Part shown: piece after piece, positions 36,801-44,165 of the stretch | Layout of the letters: each line of letters begins with the position of its first letter | Position numbering within the stretch: position 1 is the stretch's first letter | NCBI RefSeq assembly: GCF_000718635.1 | Contig: NZ_JOBF01000006.1 | Location: 221,630 to 285,629 of the forward strand | Length of the DNA stretch: 64,000 nucleotides | Reading direction: 5' to 3' | Source: Streptomyces varsoviensis | Lineage (GTDB): Bacteria > Actinomycetota > Actinomycetes > Streptomycetales > Streptomycetaceae | Program-made: the position numbers and the translations under genes | Notes under the pieces: generated by a model | What the model saw: only the letters and a program-made list of their open reading frames with translations | The model's database searches: none | What the model was told of the DNA's origin: nothing

Positions 36801-39800
36801 CGTAGGCGCGGTTCTCCGTCACCACCACCAGCGGATCAAGAAGCGCCCTACCCCGGACCGGGTTGCCTTCCAACTGCACGAAATGCGTGCGGATCGACAT
36901 CGCCTCAAGCTGGCTGACGAACCGAGCCGGCTCCGCGACGAGCAGGTTATCGAGATACTCGCCGAACGTAGCAGGCTGATGCTCCGGACCGCGCTGCCTC
37001 ATCAACCCATCGAGCAACGCGTCATTCGGCCGGGAGGAATGACTGTTGAAAGTCCGGGTGAACCTGGCCGCCAGAGCATCGGCATTCGCCTCCAGGAACG
37101 CCTGGGGTGCGTACCCGAGCCCCGACCGAATCGCGGCCAGGGAAGCACGCGACGACGCGACCGTGTAATCCTTCGGGTGATGCTGTGGCGACCGCCCCCG
37201 AATGACTGCGGCGACCTGCATATAGCCGAGTGCCAGGGCGCCACGCAGCTCGTCGGCGTCCCACTCCGTCACGTAAGGAGCGAAATCGGGGTTCTGACCG
37301 ACCCAATTCCGAAAAGCGTTACGGGCGTCCCGGCTGAAATCGAGAGCCGCATCCGCATCCCGGCGAGCCACCTGCGTCGGCGGAGTACTCCCCAGAGTAT
37401 TCGACCTCACATGCCGGATGTACTCGGCCATTTCACTGAGCGGCGACGTCGCGGTCTGATGCACCAGCATGTGGTTGGTGCTATACGAGTTGATCTTGAC
37501 TCGCAGACCCTCCGCGAGCTGATCGACCTCGTACCCGAGCGATGCGGGGAAAAGCTGGCTCAGCGTATAGCTCCGCTCCGGCGTGACCCGCCGGAGAATC
37601 TGCAGCACCTGCTCGAAGGCCGCGACCACATCGGACCGCTCAGCCCGCCCGTCGAACGCGCCGCCCTGAAGACCACGGGACGGACGCGTCACGATCTCCA
37701 GGACCGGCACCCCGCCGAACTTGTCCAAGGTGATGGTCAGCAGCCCCGGCAACTCGACGACGTTGCCGTACTCACCGGGGTCATCGTCGTGGCCCAGAAC
37801 CACCTGATAGCCACGCAGTTCGGCCTCGAAGCCGTCGGCCGGACCGTAACCGGTGACCTGCGGCTGACGCTGCGGGACCGGCACCAGCGGCACCATCTGG
37901 CTGCCGCCCGCCGACCGGTGCCGGGAAGAAGGCCCCGGCTGGGCGGCGGGCTGCGACTCGAACTCCGCCAGCCGGGCGTTGACCGCCCTGCGAAGCTGGC
38001 TCACCGCCTCCCAGCGGTGGCTGCTCCGCGACTTGACGGCCCGCCAGGCGTCCACCGCCGTGAGCACACGCTGCAGATGCCGCTCACTCGGGTTGTCCGG
38101 CAGCCGCCGCACCGCGTCATCGATCGCACGCAGTTCCTCGGAACGCTTCTTGCCCGAAGCGGAAGCCTGCTGCCAATCGCGGATCGGGTCGCTGCCGCCA
38201 CGACGGCTCGGAGGCGCGAAGTAGGTCTCGTTCTCGCCGGGTTGGGCGGAACGGCCAGGCTGGGCGGCGGGTTGGTGGGTACGGCCAGGCTGCTGAGCCG
38301 GCTCGGACGGCGCCGGCTGCGCGGGCCGCCCGTTCTGCGAGGGCTGGGTGTTCTGCGAGGGCTGGGCGTTCTGCGGCGGGCGCTCGTCCTGTCCGGGCCG
38401 CTGGGTCGGAGCGGGCCGCGGACTCGCTACGGGCCCCCGGCCGGGGATGAGGGCGGTCAGCAGGTCCGTGGCCGGGAGGTGGCCGGCGCGCAGGTGCTCG
38501 GCGGCGACCAGGTCCACGACCTCGTCGGGCCGCGAGACGACGCCTGCCGGGTTCTCATCCGGCGCCACCTGCCGGATACGGCCCCACACCGCGTCCTCGG
38601 CCCACTGGACGGACTCCTCCCGCCGGTCCTGGGGCACGGCGGGGTCGTGGAGCCGCTCGTGCGCGGCGTCGATGTCGAACCGCGCGGCGCCGGGGTGTCG
38701 GTGCGAGGGGGCGGGCACGGGTGCGCCCGCCTCCGGCTCCTTGCCCTTCGCGGTCTGCCCGCCCTTCGCGGACTGCTTGCCCGGCTCGGGCACCGGCACG
38801 GCGCTCGTTCCGGACGGCTTGTCCGTCGCGGGGTGCGTGGCCGGGGCCTCGCCGGGCGCCTGCTGCCGGCCCGTGCCCGTACGCGGGTCCGTGACGGGGG
38901 AGGTCGGCGTCGCCTCGTCCGTACCGGGGACCGGCTGGCGGCCGTTCGTCGGCTGGTGGAGCGGGGGTACGGGCAGCGGCTCCGCGGACTCGTGGGCCGG
39001 GCCGCTCGACGTGGCGCCCGTACGCTTCCCACCGGGCTCCGAGGCGCTGGCCTTGGCCGTGTCCCCCTTGGCCATGTCCCCGGCCGTGTCCCGCCATTGC
39101 GTGGGCGCCGTGCTGTGGCCGTTCGCGCCCGTCCGCTCGGGGGTCGGCGGCAGGTGGGGCCGGCCTTCGCCGTGTGCGTCGCCGTGTGCGTCGCCGTATG
39201 CGTCGTCGTGCCCGTGGCCACGACCGTCGGTCACCGTAGAAGAGCCCTCGGAGGGCGCCTTCGTGGACGCGCCGCCGCGTTCCCCCTCGCCGGGGGCCCG
39301 GCCCTTGGCGCCGGGCTGGTGGTCGCCATGGGCCGCCGCGCCGTCGGATGCGGACGACGACGTGGGCGAGTGCTCGCCCCCGGCAGGGTGCTTGGCGGCC
39401 GGGGCCTCCGGCTCGGGCCGCTCCAGCACCGCGACCTGCGTCTGACGGCCCTGGCCGGAGGACGACGACGTCTGCTGCTCGGTCTGCGGGCCGTCCGTCC
39501 CGTGATCTCCCTTGCCGGTACCGATACCGGTGCCGCTGCCGGTGTCCTGGCCGCTGTCGCCGCGGCCGGCGCCCTTGGCGTTGCTGGAGCCCAGGTCGTT
39601 ACGGCCGCCGGGGCCGCCCTGCGGCTCGTCCCTGCGGCCGGGCTCCTCGAACTCGTTGGACCGGTTCCCCCGGCCCTCGCCGCGGGGACCGGACGCGGGG
39701 TCGCTGTTCATGCGGTGCCGGTTGTTGAGTTCCCGCTCGAATTCGAGCTCGTCGAGGCGGTTGTCGAATTCGCGCTCCCACCGGTTCTGGCTCTCCGGGT

Positions 39801-42800
39801 CGCCGCTGCGCTGGGCCTGCGCGTACCGGTCGGCCCACCCGCGCGCTTCCTGAGGGGACATTCCCCGGCGCTCGCCGAACTTGGCGATGTCCATACCGAC
39901 CCGGTCCGGAGACGGGCCCGAGTTCCCGGCCCCCTTACCGGCCCCGCCCGCGTCCTCACCATTCCGGTTCTGGTGGAACTCGTGCTCCAGCTTCAGCTCG
40001 TCGAGCCGGTTCTCGAACTCCCGCTCCCACCGGTTCCGCGCCTCGGCACCGCCATTGTGCTGGGCGTCGGCATACCGGTCGCCCCACCCGCGCGCTTCCT
40101 GAGGCGACATGCCGCGGCTCTCGCCGAACCGCGCGATGTCCCTGCCCACCCGCTCGGGGGTCGGGGTCAGCGCGCCGATCTCCTCGCCGGACCGGGAGGT
40201 GCCTTCGCCGTCCCGGCCGCCCGCGGAACGCGGCGCGTTCAGCTCATCGAGCCGGTTGTTGAACTCCCGCTCCCACTGGCTGCGCGCCTCGGAGCCGTCA
40301 TGCTGCGCCTCGGTGTACCGGTCGCCCCAGTTCCGCGCCTCCCGAGGGGACATCCCCCGGTCCATACCGAAACGCGCGATTCCCTGGCCCATGCCGTCCG
40401 AGACCGGCCGCGGTTCCCGGTTCCCGTCGCCGTCCGCCGCCCTGCCCTCGCCTTCCGGGGCGGACGAATGCGGCGCGTTCAGCTCGTCGAGACGGTCGTT
40501 GAACTCCCGCTCCCACTGGCTGCGCGCCTCATAGCCGCCGCGCTGCGCCTCCGTGTAGCGGTCGCCCCAGGCCCGCGCCTCGCCGAAGGACATGCCCTGC
40601 GACTCGCCGAACCGGGTGACTTCCTGGCCGCCGCGGTGCGCGTCCGGGTCCGTCAGTTCGCCGCCGCGCTCCTCGAATTCGTTCGTCCGGTCGCCCCGCT
40701 CGCCGCCGGGCCCGGCCGGCTCCTGCACCCGCCCTTCGGGCCGGTGCCCTTCCGGCACGCGTCCTTCCGGCCCGTGCCCTTCCGGGCCGTGCCCCTGCGA
40801 CGTCTGCCCTTCGGGCTTGCCGCCCGACGTGCCCGGGGAGTCGCCGACCGGTCGGGAGGATGTCGGGGCGGCGGGGCCGGGCTTGCTCGCCAGGGCGCTG
40901 CCCCGGTCCTCGAACTCGTTGGAGCGGTCGCCCCGGCCGCCGCCGGGCGCTATCAGCTCGTCGAGCGTCTTCTGGTTTCCCGGCCGCAACTTGCTGGAGG
41001 ACCCCGACGGCTCCGTACCGGTACCCGTACCCGTACCCGTGCCCTTGCCGGCACCGGGGGCGTTGCCCTTGGCCTGCGTCTCGATGTGGGTGGTGCTGCC
41101 GTTGCCGTGGTTGGTGCGCAGGCCGCCGCCGGCGGCGCCCGAGCCGTCGCCGCCCTTGCCCGGCCGCCCGCCGGGTACGTCGTCGAGCGTGGCGGGACGG
41201 TCGTAGCCGGCTCCGGAGCTGGAGCGCGTCGACGCCTTGGGGCCGCTGCCGCTGCCCTGCGGCTGCTCGCCGCCCTTGCCCGCGCCGCGCTCCGGGCGCG
41301 GCTCGTGGTGGCCGAACGGGTCCCGCTGGCCCTCGCCGAGCGGCCTGCCCGGGCCGGCGAACGGGTCCTTGCCGCCCGCCCCGCCACGCTCGCCCGTCTC
41401 GCCCGTACCGCCCGGCTTGGAGCCGTCGCCGAGCGCCCCCTCGGGGCGGTTGTGATCGGTGGCGGGGTAGTCGTAGCCCCGCCCGGTCGGCTGCGGCTTC
41501 GCCGGTCCGTCGGTCCGGCCGCCTGCCCGGCCGTCGGGGTCCGGTACGCGCGTACCGTGCGGGTTGTTTCCCGAACCGCCCAGTCGCTGCCCCGGGTTGG
41601 CCATCGGGTCGCGCCCCGAACCGTTCAGTTCATCGGGGCGGCCGTTGGTGGTCGTGGCGGGGTAGTAGTAGCCGCGGCCGGTCGGCTGCGCCTTCACCGG
41701 ACCGCCGCCCTCGCCCTTCGTCCCCGGGCCCGGGAACGGGTTCTCGCCATCGCCGCCCAGCCGGCGGCCGGGGCCGGCGAACGGATCGCGCCCGGAGCCG
41801 CCGGAGTTGTGGCCGCCGCCCGTCTCCTCCGGCGCGCCGTTGGTCGTCGTGGCCGGGTAGTCGTGGCCCCGGCCGGTGGGCTGCGCTTTCCCGGGCCCGC
41901 CGGTCTGGCCGTCGGGGTCCGGTACGCGCGTACCGTGCGGGTTGTTTCCCGGACCGCCCAGCCGGTGGCCCGGATTGGCCATCGGGTCACGGCCCGTGCC
42001 GCCGGACGGCGAACCGCCCTCCGAACCGCTCTCCGTCCTACCGGGGTCCTGCGCCCGCACGCCGTGCGGATTGTTGCCCGGGCCGCCCAGCCGGTGCCCG
42101 GGGTTGGCCATCGGGTCACGGCCCGTACCGCCGGACGGCGAACCGCCCTCCGAACCGCTCTCGGTCTTACCGGGGTCCTGGGCCCGCACGCCGTGCGGGT
42201 TGTTCCCGGGGCCGCCCAGCCGGTTGCCCTCGCCGGTGAAGTGGTCCCCCGTCCCGCCGGGCGCGTGGTTGTCGGTCGTGGCCGGGTAGTCGTAGCCGCG
42301 GCCCTCGTGCGTCGTACGGGGCCGGCCGGGGGGAGCGACCGTCTTGTTGCTGTCGCCCCCGTTGCCGCTGTTACCGCGGGACCCGTTGTCGGCGTTGTCG
42401 CCGTTGGTGCCCCTGCTGGAGTTGCCGTTGCTGTGGGTCTCCCCGGGAGAACGCGTCTGTCCAGGGGAATGCGTGTCGCCGGGGGAATGCGTCTCCCGGG
42501 GGGATTGCGTGTTCCGGGGCGCGCCCTCCCCCGGCCCGGGCTCCGTACGGCGTCCGACCGGCGCGCCACCGCTGTCGCCGCCGTTCTCGTATCCGCCCGT
42601 ACGGCCGTTGCCGTTCTGGTTCCCGCCCGTACGGCCGTCCCCCCGCGGGACGTGTGGCCCGCCGTCGCCCGTGGTGGCCTTACGCCCGTTCACCGGCGGG
42701 TTGGGCGCGGGGGAACCGTTCTCGGACCGGTTGCCGTTCGAACCGCCGCCACCGGTCACGCTCTTCTGCTGACTGGCCGGCGGGTTCGACGCCGGACCGT

Positions 42801-43995
42801 TCTCGCCCCGGCCTCCGGTGGAACCGTTGCCCCCGCCACCTGCCACATTCTTCTGCCCATTGACCGGCGCGTTGGGGACGGGGGCCTTGGCCTGGTTCCC
42901 GTGCCCCTGGCCGCCCGGGCCGGGGGTCGGCTTCGCCTGGTCCCCCGTCACGCCCGAACCCGGCTTGTTGGCGGGCGGCGCGACCTGCCCGGGGGGCGGC
43001 GCCGTCGTGGTGCGCTCGTGCTTGACCCCGCCGGGGTTGGGCATGCCGACGTCGCCGGAGCGACCGCCGCCGGCGGGACCGCTGTTGTTGGGGTGGGTCT
43101 CGTGGCTGGTGATGCCCTTGCCGTTGACCCCGCCGGGCACGGGCGCGCCCTCCTTGCCCGGGCCGCTGGAGACCGGAGTCGAGTGGTCGCCGCCGCCCAG
43201 CTTCCCGGGCGGGGACCCGATGGGGCCGTTGCCGCCGCCGCCCGGCAGGGGGTTGCCGTCGGTGGGGTTGGCCCTGGGGGGCGAGGCGGGCGGCTGGGTG
43301 TGCGGCTTGCCGGTGGTGGGGCCGGGCTTGACCGGGTGCGGGTGGTAGCGGAAGCCCGCCGCCAGGCCGCCCCCGATGGCGCCGAAGGCGCCGCCGATGC
43401 CCATGCTCCACGCCTCCATGCCCCAGTCGACGTCGTAGTCTGTGCCGGCGATCGCCGCCCCCACCTCGCCGAGGGCGACGTCGATGCCGAGGGCGGACGC
43501 GGCGCCGAGGACGGCGCCGCCGCCGATGGCGACGATGGTGGTGCCCACGCTGCCGAGGCGGGCGGCCATCTGGGACAGGATGGGCAGCAGCCGGGCCAGC
43601 ACCTGGCCGATGATCGTCAGCAGGCTGCCGAGCAGCGGCCCGACGGCGAAGAACACGGCCCCCAGGAGCGCGCCGAGGATGTCGGCCCACATGGCGGCGT
43701 TGAGCTTCTTCGCGTACTCCTCGGCGGCCTTGTGCAGCTCCTCGCCGTAGCGGTTGATCGTCTGGCCGATGGTCCAGGCGGTCTCGGCGGCGCTGTCGAG
43801 GGTCTTGGCGACCCCTTCGCTCCAGGCGCGCTTGGCCTCTTTGCCGGCGGTGCCGGTCATGCCGAGGGAGTTGACCTGGGTGTCGACGGCGACCCGACGC
43901 TCGTGGAGATCGTCGCCGAGCTGGATCCAGGCGTTGCCCAGCGCGTAGATGTCGTCGATCTTGATGGTGTCGAGTACGGAATCCGCGTTGGCCAT
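27805..43995 (-). CDS. Giant 5,396-residue ESX-associated protein with a single Cys (lonely-Cys type)
   Basis: Probably the main substrate or effector of the ESX-like locus. Residues 1-100 form a WXG100-like helical hairpin (Trp58 in RAWSEG). Hydrophobic segments lie at about 105-215. A Pro/Gly/Asn-rich region runs to about 1100, with 43-residue repeats (about 558-687). Four copies of a 60-residue FG..RGMSPQEARGW..RY motif follow (about 1118-1426). Next are an A/T-richer domain (2000-2450), a zincin-like domain with H2673-E-W-A-H2677 and E2722, an SR-rich repeat (about 2860-2940), a Cys-less OTU-like domain (about 2980-3130), a long beta-rich repeated region, an Ala/Glu coiled coil (about 5145-5350) and a terminal segment. 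The only cysteine is Cys5381, which fits the family I know as lonely-Cys domain proteins. Strong AAGGAGG site before ATG 43995. Confidence 0.85.
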   Translation of the reverse strand: MANADSVLDTIKIDDIYALGNAWIQLGDDLHERRVAVDTQVNSLGMTGTAGKEAKRAWSEGVAKTLDSAAETAWTIGQTINRYGEELHKAAEEYAKKLNAAMWADILGALLGAVFFAVGPLLGSLLTIIGQVLARLLPILSQMAARLGSVGTTIVAIGGGAVLGAASALGIDVALGEVGAAIAGTDYDVDWGMEAWSMGIGGAFGAIGGGLAAGFRYHPHPVKPGPTTGKPHTQPPASPPRANPTDGNPLPGGGGNGPIGSPPGKLGGGDHSTPVSSGPGKEGAPVPGGVNGKGITSHETHPNNSGPAGGGRSGDVGMPNPGGVKHERTTTAPPPGQVAPPANKPGSGVTGDQAKPTPGPGGQGHGNQAKAPVPNAPVNGQKNVAGGGGNGSTGGRGENGPASNPPASQQKSVTGGGGSNGNRSENGSPAPNPPVNGRKATTGDGGPHVPRGDGRTGGNQNGNGRTGGYENGGDSGGAPVGRRTEPGPGEGAPRNTQSPRETHSPGDTHSPGQTRSPGETHSNGNSSRGTNGDNADNGSRGNSGNGGDSNKTVAPPGRPRTTHEGRGYDYPATTDNHAPGGTGDHFTGEGNRLGGPGNNPHGVRAQDPGKTESGSEGGSPSGGTGRDPMANPGHRLGGPGNNPHGVRAQDPGRTESGSEGGSPSGGTGRDPMANPGHRLGGPGNNPHGTRVPDPDGQTGGPGKAQPTGRGHDYPATTTNGAPEETGGGHNSGGSGRDPFAGPGRRLGGDGENPFPGPGTKGEGGGPVKAQPTGRGYYYPATTTNGRPDELNGSGRDPMANPGQRLGGSGNNPHGTRVPDPDGRAGGRTDGPAKPQPTGRGYDYPATDHNRPEGALGDGSKPGGTGETGERGGAGGKDPFAGPGRPLGEGQRDPFGHHEPRPERGAGKGGEQPQGSGSGPKASTRSSSGAGYDRPATLDDVPGGRPGKGGDGSGAAGGGLRTNHGNGSTTHIETQAKGNAPGAGKGTGTGTGTGTEPSGSSSKLRPGNQKTLDELIAPGGGRGDRSNEFEDRGSALASKPGPAAPTSSRPVGDSPGTSGGKPEGQTSQGHGPEGHGPEGRVPEGHRPEGRVQEPAGPGGERGDRTNEFEERGGELTDPDAHRGGQEVTRFGESQGMSFGEARAWGDRYTEAQRGGYEARSQWEREFNDRLDELNAPHSSAPEGEGRAADGDGNREPRPVSDGMGQGIARFGMDRGMSPREARNWGDRYTEAQHDGSEARSQWEREFNNRLDELNAPRSAGGRDGEGTSRSGEEIGALTPTPERVGRDIARFGESRGMSPQEARGWGDRYADAQHNGGAEARNRWEREFENRLDELKLEHEFHQNRNGEDAGGAGKGAGNSGPSPDRVGMDIAKFGERRGMSPQEARGWADRYAQAQRSGDPESQNRWEREFDNRLDELEFERELNNRHRMNSDPASGPRGEGRGNRSNEFEEPGRRDEPQGGPGGRNDLGSSNAKGAGRGDSGQDTGSGTGIGTGKGDHGTDGPQTEQQTSSSSGQGRQTQVAVLERPEPEAPAAKHPAGGEHSPTSSSASDGAAAHGDHQPGAKGRAPGEGERGGASTKAPSEGSSTVTDGRGHGHDDAYGDAHGDAHGEGRPHLPPTPERTGANGHSTAPTQWRDTAGDMAKGDTAKASASEPGGKRTGATSSGPAHESAEPLPVPPLHQPTNGRQPVPGTDEATPTSPVTDPRTGTGRQQAPGEAPATHPATDKPSGTSAVPVPEPGKQSAKGGQTAKGKEPEAGAPVPAPSHRHPGAARFDIDAAHERLHDPAVPQDRREESVQWAEDAVWGRIRQVAPDENPAGVVSRPDEVVDLVAAEHLRAGHLPATDLLTALIPGRGPVASPRPAPTQRPGQDERPPQNAQPSQNTQPSQNGRPAQPAPSEPAQQPGRTHQPAAQPGRSAQPGENETYFAPPSRRGGSDPIRDWQQASASGKKRSEELRAIDDAVRRLPDNPSERHLQRVLTAVDAWRAVKSRSSHRWEAVSQLRRAVNARLAEFESQPAAQPGPSSRHRSAGGSQMVPLVPVPQRQPQVTGYGPADGFEAELRGYQVVLGHDDDPGEYGNVVELPGLLTITLDKFGGVPVLEIVTRPSRGLQGGAFDGRAERSDVVAAFEQVLQILRRVTPERSYTLSQLFPASLGYEVDQLAEGLRVKINSYSTNHMLVHQTATSPLSEMAEYIRHVRSNTLGSTPPTQVARRDADAALDFSRDARNAFRNWVGQNPDFAPYVTEWDADELRGALALGYMQVAAVIRGRSPQHHPKDYTVASSRASLAAIRSGLGYAPQAFLEANADALAARFTRTFNSHSSRPNDALLDGLMRQRGPEHQPATFGEYLDNLLVAEPARFVSQLEAMSIRTHFVQLEGNPVRGRALLDPLVVVTENRAYGPAPEQATQATTVQGAATLSDFSLRLYNQARVRRGLEAVGWPIDYSQQPGYAQQGYSSVAYSQYSPPTRTTGNSGPARAPEAADTTAHPAAPVAPTPVPAAAAPSPALVELAGQLPAMEPGERAAAVGALPLPDREALATDESLVAGLRDSLPAQDFSDLAAQLLVVVPPGTDRPEEARQEAEALISGMLGDPDTTVGLLTGRRRLVVVPRDTPLTSFDPFHEPDETNDHGRAIETERGAFRGRLAWVGEENLLGDTTGVPHADVFEDGYSSARHEWAHALHSVLSEADRNRITEVYEAKRREGTAQNWPDGVFPNYSSSSAYEYFAQLSNAYQGANTGTDPITGRPRNNGADWVEQNDPELLPLLQRLYGPGRSGALGSQDNPYVLAGFRALWARAESELEPTPAAGHSPRSESGLEESGLFQRQGAGEEEAPEETHFAPRTSSTTTVLERPETSEGTTSRSGRGDRSGHGDRSSRGDRSSRGDRSSRTERPSRGEGSSRSDRSSRTERPSRTEQPSSRTEPSSRTERPSRTEQPSRTEQRRPVEQPARTAPTARTEQPASAGEQRPGASPEERVAGRGLEPVYIIDNGDTLAHALNATAPGETGRLAGHSRPAGTQELRDGLADALAADLRLPPGERRLWPALTGQTAPGGTARPLASDGSEDEAVRAVRTGSDGSDWLTLAVAAPVLNLNLTVLTPDGASWAAGPEDGRPAVLFQQQDPPPFTAEWAATQPPAEARPVQPAPPVRETPARVRAQAPAPASAPAEESSMVPRALGTPAPASTPAQPEVFFGADPRPTAPAPQRTPLGSKPKSSTTSSSSKPKEAPSSSKAKETSSKGTTSKVTSSKAASSQKAPSTPVAETTAPTPVRESRQTPQHRRITAMVPADPGEGSSRSAAANSGSGHGSGHGSGRGSGDGFERTPAPHGGEGEGSAPRALSRYALEYGSRHDGMVGLVLYEAQTPENLDGLYQQVLDELGVAPGSAAAADVRAQLTEALGVSEISQHLPSVRSGRGHRVTVTVDGAERTVDVRMRQTDPRLNQRAGTAGEVPHKTKVERTGDGGQASSSSQDSGTVRTVPIPWIGIYEGPQGPLRWFDGTLTASVTHNQLSQSVTVSEGLSTKTVQRAGDEAHAVDYTSQWQVRADADRNPRAEWGPERAQGTVTVWFPEHRAFAPTGERGPMPEPAGLDGLWLWGAEGVVEPARLRDEILGHEDFADLSGLGEDSHEDLTEFLSERMLHGSLPMQRDNGVYSPVLYDAEGDAVGLIRVAARLRLGTPSDQVPDGFSLEAWRTHSSSVDQSVRLTSGIGVDGSGGPMFTPDTAAGHPTAGTRHGGGVFGKAGVSWSPYEGLSTGSSSSLMHGLYTTSGHLLVPADITYDVTFIPAGGGEITRSFGPYEEGVQLRVPPRDVAEGRVPTEAETRRLPGHLENVESIGQAAVPVGIEGTEELFDRAERYLRREGFLPSRERGGSGSSERRRRAQLENLRRFEQLRSGIGQDTALTDAVDGGRRVWFHLPGRRVGQRNVQLRFTAGPDRTPRPGETEAPRPEHTRHLPGVQTATFSSHAASGSRQTGNQFGASWGGGGGPRWATPDAKWAVDTTGDRTRGKKVDYSSTAGTSLSTDQFNLSTEGGTERFRIPARFGLDLYEGTSPEPLVRFAQDPDRPAPATAQQPVQGLPAPVTAAQNMPTVPARVLGGQSAPVAPAQPAAPTAPPSTVPGTITLAVAHGRTLPADAPAPAPRQPDVIRATRTGGGQDDDFGRLRMTDGEGNPLPGQIRLPSDANVDDFRGAGAIQRAFQQLADGTYPGHPATNAFGQWVNSATGRLPGVVTAVGSGVAGYLAGAAPTDSGAFAAEALYQQIRPSSLIGRSHQIFNGAYVIEGLVLPGLAADQEMSLDIRGILHHPTHEGSFTAYGESDMSSTDTRSRQRTVTRTREYGVSVGALQSAPTPPNRGLQAQPGGRAAQSRGVDDGNSRSTSTSVVRVPVESGRHHLITADATLLLTLRRGTRNVVGHLAGLGSRDDITIAIDLPRSVRFSIADSHLHGLARWFAGVPGIPATITPPNTLPLPEHFVQTRQLGYGSVRYVTQLDHPVRRNEVRDRLHEELVGLLEREAPGVTRPGSVGYMSGLAAQIAGMTSQDRLRALPGRGSVTAWYRYPTTGGTRLLQITLSAEPEAQSAALRQVRGRPAGEGAGLDHLGIHAPNVEGRSHGTSRTRKAGVNPITRYPRPNAAAGRTDRTGPTLSASRSAARSARIDHSADDRHWTRTENAADYDDVGYTLTASVRSQLIPNWPPDLLGGAAAAGWVTLSEPSGESVTQRLQRLLRGRPTRSVQVPASVALRFAGSETTPPRTEVAPPVRPWVTGNDPRLAATERGPLPFGRPPFTAGPALVPTGATPVFTYNAFHELAEAIREVAPGAAETWGLTPDLTPEAASVRLGELIQAGEISLPPAGTGGERTSSVPGAWPADGEAPPALQVSLHNPRPLTEAEDIAMDRLRVRSRSQSSSASVGTTAGLGYQTVESGNQANLHLVGFTVPVLSEQPVTRTGGGSNSSGGWDRVKTGGTSRSATETNTRSHQTMVDVVLRVDGPGGTRYVTGTATVRLFERDLLGYGVIGPRSASRVYDLPAMLNEQPHTPLRNWLTHPVTQLPAALAAGLDTQEGSAQLWLDLGADPDSTALARALYVGSRTAQAAGRPVELALRGNTGLRFWPFAADGSLADTTHATAAAWNRIRQHITAATDAVAAEAGAAAHEQWLLPDLEQAAAELAAAEAEVTAATTAHTEAADVLAEAQRQRQSVADRLAEAQRAQADAEGVARTQAQAQRTAQIRVASAERAVAEAEAALAAAEAADDSASDTSSVAGPEPDPEADLAAARSELGAAEGALTAARARTEVAQEAADRAAANTDGVERQLAAADEEVAEAEETEQAAEHALDQAVDLRGQDFRTHQRLLGEVRQARQEQVDQRAIGEAAWAELPGLAGNLSADRCREGTGGARYPLNSLR
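35180..35420 (-). repeat. Ser/Arg-rich tandem repeat inside the giant gene
   Basis: Reiterated codons for RSSR(T/G)(E/D)R(P/S) units (about residues 2858-2938), encoded by a 12-24-base repeated word. It separates the zincin-like from the OTU-like domain and is probably a flexible linker. Confidence 0.75.
39711..40645 (-). repeat. Four copies of an about 60-residue FG/RGMSP repeat in the giant gene
   Basis: Each copy reads approximately RFGESRGMSPQEARGW, then RY.EAQ, then W(E)REF.NRLDEL. The copies begin near 40645, 40400, 40160 and 39912 and are separated by Gly/Arg-rich linkers. The conserved Trp, Tyr and Phe suggest a small folded unit, perhaps helical. Confidence 0.8.
41933..42319 (-). 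repeat. 129-bp tandem repeats in the giant gene
   Basis: The word CCGTGCGG recurs at 41933, 42062 and 42191, exactly 129 bases (43 codons) apart, within near-identical units. Translation gives RLGGPGNNPHG, then EGGSPSGGTGRDPMANPGH. A further, more diverged copy starts at 41555. These repeats favour recombination and length change. Confidence 0.85.
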
Positions 43996-44165
43996 GGTCG
44001 GGGTCGCCCTCCTTGGGCGTACTGCTGCTTCTCAGACGTCCGCTGATCAAGCTCGGTGCTGGTCAGGCTCGGTGCTGGTCGGGCCTCATGCCGATGCTGC
44101 GTGCTGATAAGGCGTCATGCTGCTCAGGCAGCGTTCCGTTGCTGCCCATTGCTGCCCAGTGCTGC

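Noticed and set aside
39711..42319. CRISPR array
   Set aside because: Repeats are long, coding, in frame, without unique spacers of constant size, and inside a protein gene.
27973..44046. 5,357-codon open frame on the plus strand opposite the giant gene
   Set aside because: It is codon-aligned antisense to a gene with clear domains and a strong ribosome site. Its translation is Arg/Gly/Pro/Ala-rich without domains. Lack of TTA/CTA/TCA in the sense gene explains it.
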